Positions 26,918 to 36,570 of a DNA stretch of 64,000 nucleotides are shown here, one piece after another. A program made the translations under genes and the position numbers. The notes beneath the pieces were generated by a model. The model ran no database searches. It was not told the DNA's origin and saw only the letters and a program-made list of their open reading frames with translations. Source of the stretch: Acinetobacter calcoaceticus DSM 30006 = CIP 81.8 (lineage in GTDB: Bacteria > Pseudomonadota > Gammaproteobacteria > Pseudomonadales > Moraxellaceae); assembly GCF_000368965.1 (NCBI RefSeq), contig NZ_KB849780.1:124001-188000 (forward strand), written 5' to 3'. How positions within the stretch are numbered: the first letter of the stretch is position 1; each line of letters starts with the position of its first letter.

Positions 26918-27646
26918 ATGAAAGCATTACGTGTTTTAGTAACAACAACAGCTTTATTCGCTGCTGGTGCTGCGATGGCAGATGAAGCCGTTGTTCATGA
27001 CAGCTACGCATTTGATCAAAACCAATTAATTCCTGTGGGAGTGCGTGCTGAGGTAGGTACAACTGGTTACGGTGGTGCTTTATTGTGGCAAGCAAACCCA
27101 TATGTAGGTTTGGCACTTGGTTATAATGGTGGTGACATTTCTTGGCGAGATGACTTATCAATTAATGGTACTAAATATGACGTTGATATGGATAATAACA
27201 ACGTTTATTTAAATGCTGAAATTCGTCCTTGGGGTGCCAGTACTAACCGTTGGGCTCAAGGCTTATATGTAGCAGCTGGTGCAGCATACCTTGATAATGA
27301 TTATGATTTAAGCAAACGTTCACAAGACGGTACTATTAAAGTAAATGGTAATAATTATAACTTTAATGGTTCAGTTGATGGTAAATTAAGTTATAAAAAT
27401 GATATCGCTCCATATTTAGGTTTTGGTTTTGCTCCTAAAATCAATAAGAACTGGGGTGTATTTGGTGAGGTTGGTGCATATTACACAGGTAACCCAAGTG
27501 TAAATCTTAAATCAAATGGTACATTTGTTAATGTTAACGGTGCTGACTTTGATAAAGACTTACGTGCAGAAGAAAATAAAATCGCAAATGACGATAAATA
27601 CGAATGGTTACCAGTTGGTAAAGTTGGTGTGAACTTCTTCTGGTAA
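26918..27646 (+). CDS. Outer-membrane beta-barrel protein
   Basis: This 242-residue exported protein has a signal peptide (MKALRVLVTTTALFAAGAAMA). Its mature part has alternating hydrophobic residues (VGLALGYNGGDI, GLYVAAGAAYL, YLGFGFAPKI) and a C-terminal aromatic residue (VNFFW), the signal for outer-membrane insertion by the Bam complex. This fits a small eight- to ten-stranded barrel. Similar Acinetobacter proteins are sometimes called OmpW-like, but the sequence does not let me assign OmpW or a substrate. A strong GAGGAG site precedes the ATG and a TTCG-tetraloop terminator follows. Confidence 0.7.
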   Translation: MKALRVLVTTTALFAAGAAMADEAVVHDSYAFDQNQLIPVGVRAEVGTTGYGGALLWQANPYVGLALGYNGGDISWRDDLSINGTKYDVDMDNNNVYLNAEIRPWGASTNRWAQGLYVAAGAAYLDNDYDLSKRSQDGTIKVNGNNYNFNGSVDGKLSYKNDIAPYLGFGFAPKINKNWGVFGEVGAYYTGNPSVNLKSNGTFVNVNGADFDKDLRAEENKIANDDKYEWLPVGKVGVNFFW

Positions 27647-27653
27647 TAAATAG

Positions 27654-27684
27654 AAAAAAACGAGCTTCGGCTCGTTTTTTTTTT
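27654..27684 (+). terminator. TTCG-tetraloop terminator after the barrel gene
   Basis: AAAAACGAGC, a TTCG loop, then GCTCGTTTTTT and more T: a strong rho-independent terminator for the plus strand. Confidence 0.92.
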
Positions 27685-27693
27685 GCTTCTAAT

Positions 27694-27725
27694 AAAATAA
27701 AAGAGCTAAAAAGCTCTTTTATTTT
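27694..27725 (-). terminator. Terminator after the cysB-like gene
   Basis: AAAATAAAAGAGCT pairs with AGCTCTTTTATTTT around AAAA. It lies 12 bases past the minus-strand stop at 27737 and ends the sulfate operon. Confidence 0.85.
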
Positions 27726-27736
27726 GCTCTTAATTT

Positions 27737-28660
27737 TTATTCATCTGGATAAGCAATTTTCTTAAGCGCTTTAATATCGGCATCAGGTGAGCATAGAGAA
27801 ATAAACTCATAACCATAACCGCGTAGTAGATGGCCTTTACGAACCGCAATCCATGTCGTATTGACACCAAAAATATCAGTTTTAGTTTGTTTTAAACGAT
27901 GATCACGTTCTGTGTCATAAGCTACGGCATTGACAATTCCGACTCCCATGCCCAATTCGACATAAGTCTTGATAACATCCGCATCAAGAGCTGACATCAC
28001 GATATCTGCATCGAGGTGAGCTTCTTCAAAGGCTTTGTCAATTTTAGATCGCCCTGTAAAACCACCATGATAAGTAATGAGTGGATAATCCGCTAAAAGT
28101 TCAAGCGTAATCTTGTCTGCCTTCACTAAAGGATGATTTTGCGGTGTGATAATACTGTGTTGCCATTGATAGTAAGGAATACTCGCTAGATTTTCTTCAG
28201 TCGTTAAAGACTCAGTTGCAATTCCAATATCAGCCTCACCTTGTAAGAGCATTTCTGAAATTTCAACAGGGCTGGCTTGTTGTAAAATCAAATGAACTTT
28301 AGGAAATAACTTCTTAAATTGATTGACGATCGGAGGCAGTACATAACGTGCTTGAGTATGGGTCGTCGCGATCGTTAATGTCCCTTCATCAACTTTATTA
28401 AAGTCTTCCGCAAGACGTTTAATATTTTCAGCATCAACTAACATGCGTTCAACGATACCAAGAAGAGATTGTCCTGGTTCGGTTAAACCTAAAAGACGTT
28501 TTCCTTTTCGTATAAAAAGTTGTACACCTAGTTCATCTTCTAAATCTTTAATATGTTTACTTACACCCGATTGAGACGTGTAGAGCGCAGCTGATGCTTC
28601 GGTTAAGTTAAAGTTTTGGCGTACAGTTTCTCGGATAATTCTTAATTGTTGAAAGTTCAT
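27737..28660 (-). CDS. cysB: LysR-type regulator, CysB/Cbl family
   Basis: This 307-residue transcription factor has an N-terminal winged helix-turn-helix (about residues 1-60, with ALYTSQSGVSKHIKDLEDELGVQLF) and a C-terminal inducer-binding domain (about 90-295). The sequence (TIATTHTQARYVLPPIV, WQHSIITPQNHPL) is typical of CysB/Cbl, which sense O-acetyl- or N-acetylserine or sulfate and control sulfur uptake. It is the last gene of the sulfate operon, 28 bases after cysA, so it may regulate its own transporter. Whether it is CysB or the paralogue Cbl is not certain. Confidence 0.85.
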   Translation of the reverse strand: MNFQQLRIIRETVRQNFNLTEASAALYTSQSGVSKHIKDLEDELGVQLFIRKGKRLLGLTEPGQSLLGIVERMLVDAENIKRLAEDFNKVDEGTLTIATTHTQARYVLPPIVNQFKKLFPKVHLILQQASPVEISEMLLQGEADIGIATESLTTEENLASIPYYQWQHSIITPQNHPLVKADKITLELLADYPLITYHGGFTGRSKIDKAFEEAHLDADIVMSALDADVIKTYVELGMGVGIVNAVAYDTERDHRLKQTKTDIFGVNTTWIAVRKGHLLRGYGYEFISLCSPDADIKALKKIAYPDE

Positions 28661-28688
28661 TCACACTTTTCCTTACCAAATATATTTC

Positions 28689-29750
28689 TTAAGCAACTTG
28701 ATCTGCAAATAAGTGCAGTTGAGATGCACTTACCCAAACGGTTTGATTCGGTTTAAACGCATGTAATTTTGCAGCTTCATTGCTTAGAGCAATCTCAATT
28801 AAACGTCCATTACGGTCTTGTAATTCCGCCACAACTTTTCCAGCAATCCAGATTTCACGTACAAAAGTCGCTTCAATAGTATTAGCCTGCGGTTGCGAGT
28901 GAATATGTAACTCATCTGGACGCGCAAAAGCAATCACTTTTCCTTGAGGCGCCTCAACTAACGTTGGTAATTGAATACGGTCATTGCCAATACGGATAAT
29001 ACCGCCTGTGTTTTCACCTTCAAAACGATTTGCCTGACCCAAGAAATCAAATACAAATGGTGTTGATGGTTTTTCATAAACTTCACGAGGCGAACCGATC
29101 TGCTCTACATTACCTTTATTCATTACAATGATCTGGTCTGCAACTTCAAGTGCTTCTTCCTGATCGTGGGTCACGAAAATTGAAGTAATATGCAACTCAT
29201 CATGTAAGTTGCGTAACCAGCGGCGTAATTCCTTACGGACTTTGGCATCTAGCGCACCAAATGGTTCATCAAGTAATAATACTCGTGGCTCAACTGCCAA
29301 GGTGCGGGCTAAAGCAATACGTTGACGCTGTCCGCCCGAAAGCTGAGCAGGGTAGCGGTCTGCCAAAAATCCAAGTTGAACTAGATCAAGTAAACGAGTA
29401 ACGCGTTTTTTAATTTCAGCTTCTGAAGGACGTGTTGCACGTGGACGAACACGTAAACCAAAGGCAATATTGTCAAATACCGTCATGTGACGGAATAAAG
29501 CATAGTGCTGAAATACAAAGCCGACCTGACGCTCACGCACATGTACATTGGTTGCATCTTCGCCTTCAAGTAACACTTGACCGCCATCAGCTGATTCTAG
29601 GCCCGCAATAATACGAAGTAGGGTTGTTTTACCGCAACCAGATGGGCCGAGTAGGGCAACCAGTTCACCTTCAGGAAAATCTAGGGAAATATTTTTAAGC
29701 GCATGGAATGCACCAAAGTGTTTTTCAATATTTTTAACTTGAATACTCAT
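28689..29750 (-). CDS. cysA: Sulfate/thiosulfate ABC transporter ATP-binding protein CysA
   Basis: This 353-residue ATPase energises the sulfate importer. Walker A ([14 protein letters not shown], about residues 34-47), the ABC signature [13 protein letters not shown] (about 137-149), Walker B ([12 protein letters not shown], about 157-168) and the H-loop (FVTHDQEEA) are all present. A C-terminal regulatory TOBE-like domain follows (about 245-353). The gene starts 11 bases after cysW. Confidence 0.96.
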   Translation of the reverse strand: MSIQVKNIEKHFGAFHALKNISLDFPEGELVALLGPSGCGKTTLLRIIAGLESADGGQVLLEGEDATNVHVRERQVGFVFQHYALFRHMTVFDNIAFGLRVRPRATRPSEAEIKKRVTRLLDLVQLGFLADRYPAQLSGGQRQRIALARTLAVEPRVLLLDEPFGALDAKVRKELRRWLRNLHDELHITSIFVTHDQEEALEVADQIIVMNKGNVEQIGSPREVYEKPSTPFVFDFLGQANRFEGENTGGIIRIGNDRIQLPTLVEAPQGKVIAFARPDELHIHSQPQANTIEATFVREIWIAGKVVAELQDRNGRLIEIALSNEAAKLHAFKPNQTVWVSASQLHLFADQVA

Positions 29751-29761
29751 GATTTCATTCC

Positions 29762-30646
29762 TTACGAATCAGTTGAATGTGGTTCTGGTTTGTCTTGATG
29801 TAGTTCTAACCACGTTTTCAATACCAGTGTTAAGAGGGCTAAGAAAGCAAGTAATGAGGACACGGCAAACGCTGCGCTAAAGGTGTACTCGTTATATAAA
29901 ATTTCGACATGAAGTGGCAGGGTATTAGTTTCACCACGGATGTGACCAGAAACTACAGATACTGCGCCGAACTCACCCATTGCACGGGCATTACATAGAA
30001 TCACGCCGTAAATTAAACCCCATTTAATGTTTGGTAGAGTGACTTTCCAAAAGGTTTGCCATCCTGATGCACCGAGTACAATCGCTGCTTCTTCTTCTTC
30101 AGTTCCTTGAGCCTCCATGAGTGGAATTAACTCACGTGCGACAAATGGAACTGTAATAAAGATGGTTGCTAAAACAATTGCGGGTACGGCATATAAAACT
30201 TTGATGTCATGTTCCATTAACCAGCTGCCTAACCAGCCTTGGGCACCAAAAATCAATACAATCATTAAACCGGCAATAACAGGTGAAACCGAAAAGGGCA
30301 TATCAATGATGGTGGTTAAAATTGCCTTACCTCTAAACTGGAACTTAGAGACAGCCCATGCAGCGCCAACACCAAATATCACGTTAATCGGAACAGCAAT
30401 TGCTGCGGTTAATAAGGTCAATTTCACTGCCGATAGCGTGTCTGGATCAATCAACGCTTGAACATAGACTTCAAGCCCCTGTTTAAATGCTTCTACAAAA
30501 ACCAGAATGAGTGGCAACATCAAGCAGCTTAAGAAAAAAATTAGAGCTACGGTAATGAGTATGTAACGTACCCAAGTTGGTTCACGTGTCGCATCTCGTG
30601 ATTGCAATCTAAGCGCAAGCGCATTGCTGTCAGTATGTAGGTTCAT
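29762..30646 (-). CDS. cysW: Sulfate/thiosulfate ABC transporter permease CysW
   Basis: This integral membrane permease of about 294 residues has roughly six transmembrane helices and an EAA loop ([41 protein letters not shown] region, about residues 180-215) that contacts CysA. The ATG at 30646 is chosen: GGGAGA lies upstream and the ATG overlaps the cysT stop as ATGA, typical of translational coupling. The longer frame from 30679 lies inside cysT. Confidence 0.93.
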   Translation of the reverse strand: MNLHTDSNALALRLQSRDATREPTWVRYILITVALIFFLSCLMLPLILVFVEAFKQGLEVYVQALIDPDTLSAVKLTLLTAAIAVPINVIFGVGAAWAVSKFQFRGKAILTTIIDMPFSVSPVIAGLMIVLIFGAQGWLGSWLMEHDIKVLYAVPAIVLATIFITVPFVARELIPLMEAQGTEEEEAAIVLGASGWQTFWKVTLPNIKWGLIYGVILCNARAMGEFGAVSVVSGHIRGETNTLPLHVEILYNEYTFSAAFAVSSLLAFLALLTLVLKTWLELHQDKPEPHSTDS

Positions 30647-31476
30647 GTTACATTTCTCCCTGTACGACGGTTTGCCCACGCTTGAAGTAAATTAATGGCA
30701 AATAAAATGATGAAAGAGAGAACTAACATGACCGCAGCAATCGTTGTTGCGCCTGCATAATCATATTCTTCAAGACGTGAAATGATCATGAGTGGAGCAA
30801 TTTCTGTTTTAAACGGCTGGTTACCCGCAATAAAAATAACTGAACCATATTCACCCACACCGCGGGCAAATGCTAAAGCAAAACCTGTGAACAAAGCTGG
30901 TAGTAATATCGGTAAAATAATTTTAGTAATCGTCTGCCAGCGATTTGCGCCAAGTGCCGAAGCTGCTTCTTCAAGCTCAGTTTCGATATCACTGAGTACG
31001 GGTTGAACTGTTCTTACAATGAATGGAATACCAATGAAGACCAATGCCAACGTAATACCGATTGGGCTATATGCAACCTGAATGCCTAGAGGTTCGAGAT
31101 ATTGACCAATCCAGCCAGTAGGTGCATAGAGCGAAGTCAGTGCAATACCTGCAACTGCAGTTGGAAGAGCAAAAGGTAGATCTACTAATGCATCAACCAG
31201 ACGTTTCCCTGGGAAGTTGTAACGTACAAGGCACCAAGCCAGAAGTAAGCCAAACACAACATTAATAAATGCTGCTATTAAAGCTGAACTAAAACTGAGT
31301 TGAAGCGATTTTAAAATACGTTCAGACGTTAAAATTTCCCATAATCCGTCCCATCCAATTCCAAATGATTTGATAAAGACTGCGGCTAATGGAATAAGCA
31401 CAATAAAAGACACGTAGGCGAGGGTGAAGCCCAAAGATAGACCAAACCCAGGCAGCACTCGGGATCGCTGCGACAT
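30643..31476 (-). CDS. cysT: Sulfate ABC transporter permease CysT (CysU)
   Basis: This 277-residue inner-membrane permease has about six helices and an EAA motif ([25 protein letters not shown], shown in part). It forms the sulfate channel with CysW. The family start [19 protein letters not shown] is retained. Its stop overlaps the cysW start by four bases. It begins 81 bases after the alpha/beta hydrolase gene. Confidence 0.95.
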   Translation of the reverse strand: MSQRSRVLPGFGLSLGFTLAYVSFIVLIPLAAVFIKSFGIGWDGLWEILTSERILKSLQLSFSSALIAAFINVVFGLLLAWCLVRYNFPGKRLVDALVDLPFALPTAVAGIALTSLYAPTGWIGQYLEPLGIQVAYSPIGITLALVFIGIPFIVRTVQPVLSDIETELEEAASALGANRWQTITKIILPILLPALFTGFALAFARGVGEYGSVIFIAGNQPFKTEIAPLMIISRLEEYDYAGATTIAAVMLVLSFIILFAINLLQAWANRRTGRNVT

Positions 31477-31556
31477 GATATTTCCTCAAAGAGAAAAGCC
31501 TGCTGAAACCAGTAAGCGAATAAATAAAGATAAACGGTGCGATATAAAGATGGGTA

Positions 31557-32165
31557 TTAAGCAAATTTCAAAGAGAAATGAGTTTTTACCGGGTCGATAG
31601 ATGAGTGACTACACATCGAATCTTCTGGAATCAGATAATTCAGCAAATCTGGAAATGGTCCAAAACCTGAAGCAACATTAATATGGCCGACTTCACCAAG
31701 ATTAACTGGATTTAATTTCCACGACTTAGCAAGTTGTAAAGCATCAAAAAAGCCGAGCCATGGATCATTTTCACTAATGAGCAGAGATGTTGGGACATCA
31801 ATTTTTAACTGATGAAAATATGCTTTGTAGTCGGTCAAGCTATGGCGGGCAAAACCAGCTTCCCCAAAGCGTGCTGGATTTGCTGGAGCAACCAAAATAA
31901 GTTTCTTAACTTGGCTCTTTAACTCTGGATATTCAGCTAAAGCAGCAACACTCGTTAAGCAACCGAAACTATGCGCAACAATTTGTACAGGAGCTTGCGC
32001 TGCTTGAACTGTTTTAACGAATTGTTCAACCCATTCACTTAATACTGGTCTATCCCAGTTTTTTTGCTCAACACGAGAACTAGACACGAGTTGACGCTGC
32101 AACCAAGATTGCCAATGCTGATGTTCACTTCCACCTACACCCGGAACAATTACAGTGTGAATCAT
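31557..32165 (-). CDS. RBBP9/YdeN-type alpha/beta hydrolase
   Basis: This 202-residue serine hydrolase shows VPGVGGSEHQHWQSWL near the N-terminus, the nucleophile elbow AHSFGCLTS (Ser about residue 66), the acid in SENDPWLGF and the His in GEVGHINVASGFGPF. That triad identifies the RBBP9 (serine hydrolase) family. The substrate is unknown. It stands between the sulfate-binding protein and the permease genes, within the same operon by spacing (30 and 80 bases), so a link with sulfur metabolism, for instance hydrolysis of sulfur esters, is possible but is inference. Confidence 0.8.
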   Translation of the reverse strand: MIHTVIVPGVGGSEHQHWQSWLQRQLVSSSRVEQKNWDRPVLSEWVEQFVKTVQAAQAPVQIVAHSFGCLTSVAALAEYPELKSQVKKLILVAPANPARFGEAGFARHSLTDYKAYFHQLKIDVPTSLLISENDPWLGFFDALQLAKSWKLNPVNLGEVGHINVASGFGPFPDLLNYLIPEDSMCSHSSIDPVKTHFSLKFA

Positions 32166-32195
32166 GTCTGTTCTCCTTATCTTTAGTACAAAGAA

Positions 32196-33203
32196 TTACT
32201 TCTCTGTACTATTGATTTTTACGATTTGATCGAAAACACCACCATTGTCGAAGTGTTGTTTTTGTACCTTCGTCCAACCACCAAATTCTTTGTCGATGGT
32301 TACAAGTTTCAATGGCTTAAATACATTGCTGTATTTCTTAAGAACGGCTGCATTACGTGGACGGTAGAAGTTACGTGCTGCAATTTCTTGGCCAGCTGGT
32401 GAATACAAGTAGTTCAAGTAACCTTTTGCAATAGTGAGGTTGCCTTTTTTAGTCGCATTCTTTTCAATAATTGCAACTGGAGGCTCAGCTAGGATCGAAA
32501 GAGAAGGGGTAATAATTTCAAATTTGCCCGGCTGTTCGCGAAGAGCTAAATGTGCTTCATTTTCCCAAGCTAGTAACACATCACCAATGCCACGTTCAGC
32601 AAAAGTAGTGGTTGCACCACGAGCACCCGAATCTAAAACTTTAGTATGTTTATAAATTTGACGAACATACTCTTGTGCTTTTGCATCATTACCACCTGGT
32701 TGATGTTTTGCCCAAGCCCAAGCTGCAAGATAATTCCAACGAGCGCCACCAGATGTTTTCGGGTTTGGTGTAATAATTTCTACGCCTGGTTTGATTAAAT
32801 CACTCCAGTCTTTAATTTGTTTAGGGTTACCCTTACGTACTAAAAACACAATTGTTGAGGTGTATGGGGTAGAGTTCTGCGGTAACTTTTTCTGCCAGTC
32901 AATTGGAAGTAATTTTGCTTTTTCAGCAATTTCATCGATATCTGCTGCGAGCGCTAATGTCACTACATCTGCATTTAAGCCATCGATAACAGCACGTGCC
33001 TGTTTACCAGAACCGCCGTGTGATTGTTTAAACTCAATATCTTGCCCAGTGCGTTTTTTCCAGTAAGCACCAAATTGTTTATTGAAATCTGTATATAACT
33101 CACGAGTAGGGTCGTAAGAGACGTTTAAAAATTCTTGAGCTGCAAATGATGAAACTGAAAGAAGTGCAGCGATAACCCCGACTTTTAACTGAGAAAAACG
33201 CAT
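32196..33203 (-). CDS. sbp: Periplasmic sulfate-binding protein
   Basis: This 335-residue substrate-binding protein of the sulfate ABC importer has a signal peptide (cleavage after SVSSFA) and family motifs [34 protein letters not shown] and [21 protein letters not shown]. Ser and Gly residues in those loops coordinate sulfate. The ATG at 33203 has GAGGA eight bases upstream; the frame could run to 33236 but the signal peptide would then be preceded by extra residues. It heads the operon. Confidence 0.93.
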   Translation of the reverse strand: MRFSQLKVGVIAALLSVSSFAAQEFLNVSYDPTRELYTDFNKQFGAYWKKRTGQDIEFKQSHGGSGKQARAVIDGLNADVVTLALAADIDEIAEKAKLLPIDWQKKLPQNSTPYTSTIVFLVRKGNPKQIKDWSDLIKPGVEIITPNPKTSGGARWNYLAAWAWAKHQPGGNDAKAQEYVRQIYKHTKVLDSGARGATTTFAERGIGDVLLAWENEAHLALREQPGKFEIITPSLSILAEPPVAIIEKNATKKGNLTIAKGYLNYLYSPAGQEIAARNFYRPRNAAVLKKYSNVFKPLKLVTIDKEFGGWTKVQKQHFDNGGVFDQIVKINSTEK

Positions 33204-33466
33204 GAGATAAGTCCTCAAAAAATATGAAATGTTCAAAACATGAACGCAGAATAGCGCTAGTCTTTATTCTAAAAAAATAATAAAAAACGAATTTAATATG
33301 AAAAAAATAGAAATAGTAAAAACAGATAAGTTATTCTTAAATCTTGATATACAACAAGTTTCAAAAGTAGATACGAAATCGGTATAATTTTTTAAAATCA
33401 GTCATTTATTATTTAAATGAAAGGTGTTGTATTGTTGGATCGTTTTAAGCAAAGGGTGGATTAAAC

Positions 33467-34279
33467 ATGTGGTGTTTTAAAAATGGGCAACCTGTTGAAA
33501 CCATTCCTTTACTGGATCGAGCATTTCATTATGGAGATGGATGCTTCACCACAATTCGTGTTTTTCAAAACCAGATTGAGCTTAAAGAAAGACATTGGGA
33601 ACGCCTAAAACTTGCATGTCAAAAACTGTCTTTAACTGCAGATTTTGAATTAATAGAACAGAGTTTGCAGCAACTACAAAAGCAGCATCTTGTGCTCAAT
33701 GGCACTTTAAAAATTGTGATTAGTCGTGGGGAAGGAGACAGAGGTTATAGCTTACCAAAGCATCAGGCTGATATTTATATCTGGTTTTATCCGAAAGCTT
33801 TAGAGCCATTTCAGCCGGACTCTATCCAGTGTGGCGTTTTAAATCAGGCCTTAGGTTTAACCATGCCGAGCTTGGTCGGGCTTAAATCTTTAAACCGTCT
33901 TGAACAAGTATTGCTAAAAAAAGAAGCAGATCAACTAGGGTGGGCTGAAGCATTAGTTACTGATGTACAAGGTTATATTGTTGAAGGAGTCAGTAGTAAT
34001 TGTTTTATTCGTTTAAATGATAGATGGATTACTCCCGAACTTCGCTATAATGGCGTCCACGGTGTAATGCGGGCGGAAATTTTAGCGCGTATGCAGCACC
34101 ATGGAATTGCCTGTGAAGTACGTATAATTGAGCTAGATGAAGTATCTGAAATACAAAGTCTATTCTTTTGTAATGCTTTACATCCTATGCGAGTGGTCAC
34201 TCATTTAGGAGCGAAAAAGTTAGAAACACAGGCATGCATAGATTTATTTCATCTCCTTAACTTAAATCAGATTCATTAA
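33467..34279 (+). CDS. pabC: Aminodeoxychorismate lyase PabC
   Basis: This PLP-dependent lyase (270 residues) releases pyruvate from 4-amino-4-deoxychorismate to give p-aminobenzoate for folate. It is a fold-type IV PLP enzyme. DRAFHYGDGCFTTIRVF (about residues 20-36) is the signature, and the catalytic Lys is in LKSLNRLEQVLLKKEA (about 143-158). AGGGTGG precedes the ATG. Only one base separates it from mltG, so they form a unit with mltG and tmk. Confidence 0.94.
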   Translation: MWCFKNGQPVETIPLLDRAFHYGDGCFTTIRVFQNQIELKERHWERLKLACQKLSLTADFELIEQSLQQLQKQHLVLNGTLKIVISRGEGDRGYSLPKHQADIYIWFYPKALEPFQPDSIQCGVLNQALGLTMPSLVGLKSLNRLEQVLLKKEADQLGWAEALVTDVQGYIVEGVSSNCFIRLNDRWITPELRYNGVHGVMRAEILARMQHHGIACEVRIIELDEVSEIQSLFFCNALHPMRVVTHLGAKKLETQACIDLFHLLNLNQIH

Positions 34280-34280
34280 T

Positions 34281-35351
34281 ATGCCGAAGCCACCTGTGAA
34301 TGCGAAAGCAAAAAACGCCAAGAAAAATAACAAAAAACAAGCTCCAAAATTTTCTAAGCGATTGGTTCTAATTGGCCTGTTTATTGTTTTAATTTCTACT
34401 TTTGCCATTTTATGGTCGAGTCTATTTAAAGCTTATCCGATTGAAGGCAAAAAACAGATGTTATCCATTACATCTGGTGAAACCTATTCTGGTTTTATTG
34501 ATCGGTTGGCGAAAGAAGGCAAAGTTAGCTTTCCAGTGGTATTAAAGCTTTATCAGAAATTTATGATTCATGACAGCATGAAAGCTGGTGTGTATGAAAT
34601 TGAACAGGGAATGAGTGTAAGAGAAGTATTAGAGATGCTATCTGATGCAGATAATGCTCAGATGAACCGTGTTTTGGTTATTGAAGGCACAACTTTTAAA
34701 CAGCTTATCACTGCATTAAAAAATGATAAAAACGTAGAAAATACAATATTAGATTTACCTGATGATCAGCTTATGAAGGCACTTGGCATTCCTTATGGAC
34801 ACCCTGAAGGTTTGTTTGCACCTAATACGTATTTCTTTGCAAAAGGTGAGACTGACAAGAAAATTCTTACCGATTTATATCATCGTCAAATCAAAGCTCT
34901 AGATACAGCTTGGGCAAATCGTGCACCGAATTTACCTTATAAAGATAAATATGAAGCATTAATTATGGCTTCTATTGTTGAGAAAGAAACAAGTTTAGAT
35001 AGTGAACTTACACAAGTTTCTGGGGTTTTTGTCCGCCGTTTAAAAATTGGTATGCGTTTACAAACGGATCCAACTGTTATTTACGGTATGGGTAATAACT
35101 ATAAAGGTAACATTACCCGAGAAGATCTCCGTACCCCAACAGCATATAATACCTATACTATTAATGGCTTACCACCAACTCCAATTGCTTTGCCAAGCCA
35201 AAAAGCAATTGAAGCTGCGCTGCATCCAGATGACTCAAACAACATCTATTTTGTGGCGACTGGCAATGGTGGGCATAAATTTACGGCAAGCTTGCAAGCG
35301 CATAATCAAGCGGTGCAAGACTATTTATCCGTGTTGAGATCGAAGAAATAA
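34281..35351 (+). CDS. mltG: Endolytic murein transglycosylase MltG
   Basis: This 356-residue inner-membrane lytic transglycosylase cleaves nascent glycan strands. A basic cytoplasmic N-terminus is followed by a transmembrane helix (about residues 27-50), a LysM-like region (about 65-150), and the YceG domain with the catalytic Glu in MASIVEKETSLDSE (about residue 235). The next part has LQTDPTVIYG and TAYNTYTINGLPPTPIALPS, which are invariant in the family. It comes one base after pabC and nine before tmk. Confidence 0.95.
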   Translation: MPKPPVNAKAKNAKKNNKKQAPKFSKRLVLIGLFIVLISTFAILWSSLFKAYPIEGKKQMLSITSGETYSGFIDRLAKEGKVSFPVVLKLYQKFMIHDSMKAGVYEIEQGMSVREVLEMLSDADNAQMNRVLVIEGTTFKQLITALKNDKNVENTILDLPDDQLMKALGIPYGHPEGLFAPNTYFFAKGETDKKILTDLYHRQIKALDTAWANRAPNLPYKDKYEALIMASIVEKETSLDSELTQVSGVFVRRLKIGMRLQTDPTVIYGMGNNYKGNITREDLRTPTAYNTYTINGLPPTPIALPSQKAIEAALHPDDSNNIYFVATGNGGHKFTASLQAHNQAVQDYLSVLRSKK

Positions 35352-35360
35352 GGAAAAGAG

Positions 35361-35960
35361 ATGTTTATTAGCTTTGAAGGCACGGAAGGGGTAGGTAAAA
35401 CTACGCTTATTCGAAAAATTCATCAGCATTTTGAAGAGCAAGGCAAACAAGTTGTTTTAACCCGAGAGCCGGGCGGTACACCGTTAGCTGAACAGATACG
35501 CTCTATGCTTTTGGCAGTGAATCATGATGAAAATATGAGTCATGATACCGAGCTATTACTCATTTATGCGGCACGTGCTCAACATTTACAACAGGTCATT
35601 TTGCCGGCTCTAGAGTCTAATAAAATTGTATTAAGCGATCGTTTTACCGATGCAAGTTTTGCTTATCAATGTTCTGGTCGTGGTTTAAGTCATGATAAAT
35701 TACAGCTTTTAAATCAGAACTTTGTTTCACGCATGCCAGAGGTGACTTTCTGGTTAGATGCCCCGATTGAACTCGGTATGAACCGTGCACGTGAACGTGG
35801 AGCTTTAGACCGTTTTGAACAAGAAAAGTTAAGTTTTTTCACTAAGGTTCGTGAAGGTTATGAAACCTTATGGAAAGCTGAACCTGAACGAATTAAGCGT
35901 TTAGATGCTACACAAAGTCCTGATCAAGTATTTGAGCAAGCGTTGCAATATTTAAGATAA
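35361..35960 (+). CDS. tmk: Thymidylate kinase
   Basis: This 199-residue enzyme phosphorylates dTMP to dTDP. The P-loop is FEGTEGVGKTTLI (about residues 5-17), the dTMP site contains LTREPGGTPLAEQIR, and the DRY-like motif is DRFTDASFAYQ (about 93-103). A lid region follows (ARERGALDRFEQEKL). It is the last gene of the pabC-mltG-tmk unit. A weak hairpin at 35972-35995 follows the stop. Confidence 0.96.
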   Translation: MFISFEGTEGVGKTTLIRKIHQHFEEQGKQVVLTREPGGTPLAEQIRSMLLAVNHDENMSHDTELLLIYAARAQHLQQVILPALESNKIVLSDRFTDASFAYQCSGRGLSHDKLQLLNQNFVSRMPEVTFWLDAPIELGMNRARERGALDRFEQEKLSFFTKVREGYETLWKAEPERIKRLDATQSPDQVFEQALQYLR

Positions 35961-35971
35961 AAATTGATTGG

Positions 35972-35995
35972 CCACTCTTATTTTTATGAGAGTGG
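35972..35995 (+). terminator. Possible weak terminator after tmk
   Basis: CCACTCT pairs with AGAGTGG around a short A/T loop, but the downstream T tract is poor, so activity is uncertain. Confidence 0.4.
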
Positions 35996-36094
35996 TTAAA
36001 AATGATGACAATTCTGGTTTGAATCGTCATAGAAAATATCTGTTATTTTCTTATGCTATCTTACATATGGTTTATAGATTGAAGAATAACAAGG

Positions 36095-36511
36095 ATGAAA
36101 AGCTCAAAAGAAGAAATCGTGGCATTTCTTGAAAAGGAATTTCCACCAAGTCTTGAACATTGCACTATTGAATCAGTCACGCCCAAAGCCGCAGTTGTTT
36201 ATTATCATGTCGATCAAAGGCATCAACGTCCCGGTGGCACCATATCTGGCCCGACCATGATGACCTTAGCAGATTTTGCTTTATATATTGCTATCTTAGG
36301 TGAAATCGGAATTATTGGTTTAGCTGTGACCACCAACTTTAATATTAACTTTTTACGCAAACCTGCGGGTGATCAAGACTTACGCAGTGAGTGTAAACTC
36401 ATGAAAGTAGGAAAGAGCTTGGTGGTGGGTGAGGTTTGGATTTATTCAGTAGGGTTGGATGAACCCGTTGCACATGTGACCGCGACTTATTCAATTCCAC
36501 CTAAATCATAA
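36095..36511 (+). CDS. PaaI-type hotdog thioesterase
   Basis: This 138-residue protein has the single hotdog domain of the 4HBT family. The motif RPGGTISGPTMMTLADFALYIAIL (about residues 46-70) carries the catalytic Asp, and TTNFNINFLRKP follows. It should cleave an acyl-CoA, probably a phenylacetyl- or hydroxybenzoyl-type substrate, but none can be named. A terminator follows 15 bases after the stop. Confidence 0.85.
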   Translation: MKSSKEEIVAFLEKEFPPSLEHCTIESVTPKAAVVYYHVDQRHQRPGGTISGPTMMTLADFALYIAILGEIGIIGLAVTTNFNINFLRKPAGDQDLRSECKLMKVGKSLVVGEVWIYSVGLDEPVAHVTATYSIPPKS

Positions 36512-36525
36512 ATATCAAACCAGAT

Positions 36526-36557
36526 AAAAAGCACAGTCTGAACTGTGCTTTTTTTTT
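36526..36557 (+). terminator. Terminator after the thioesterase gene
   Basis: GCACAGT pairs with ACTGTGC around CTGA, followed by nine or more T. The A run on the other side lets it serve the convergent nadB gene too. Confidence 0.9.
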
Positions 36558-36570
36558 GTAGAAAAACAGC

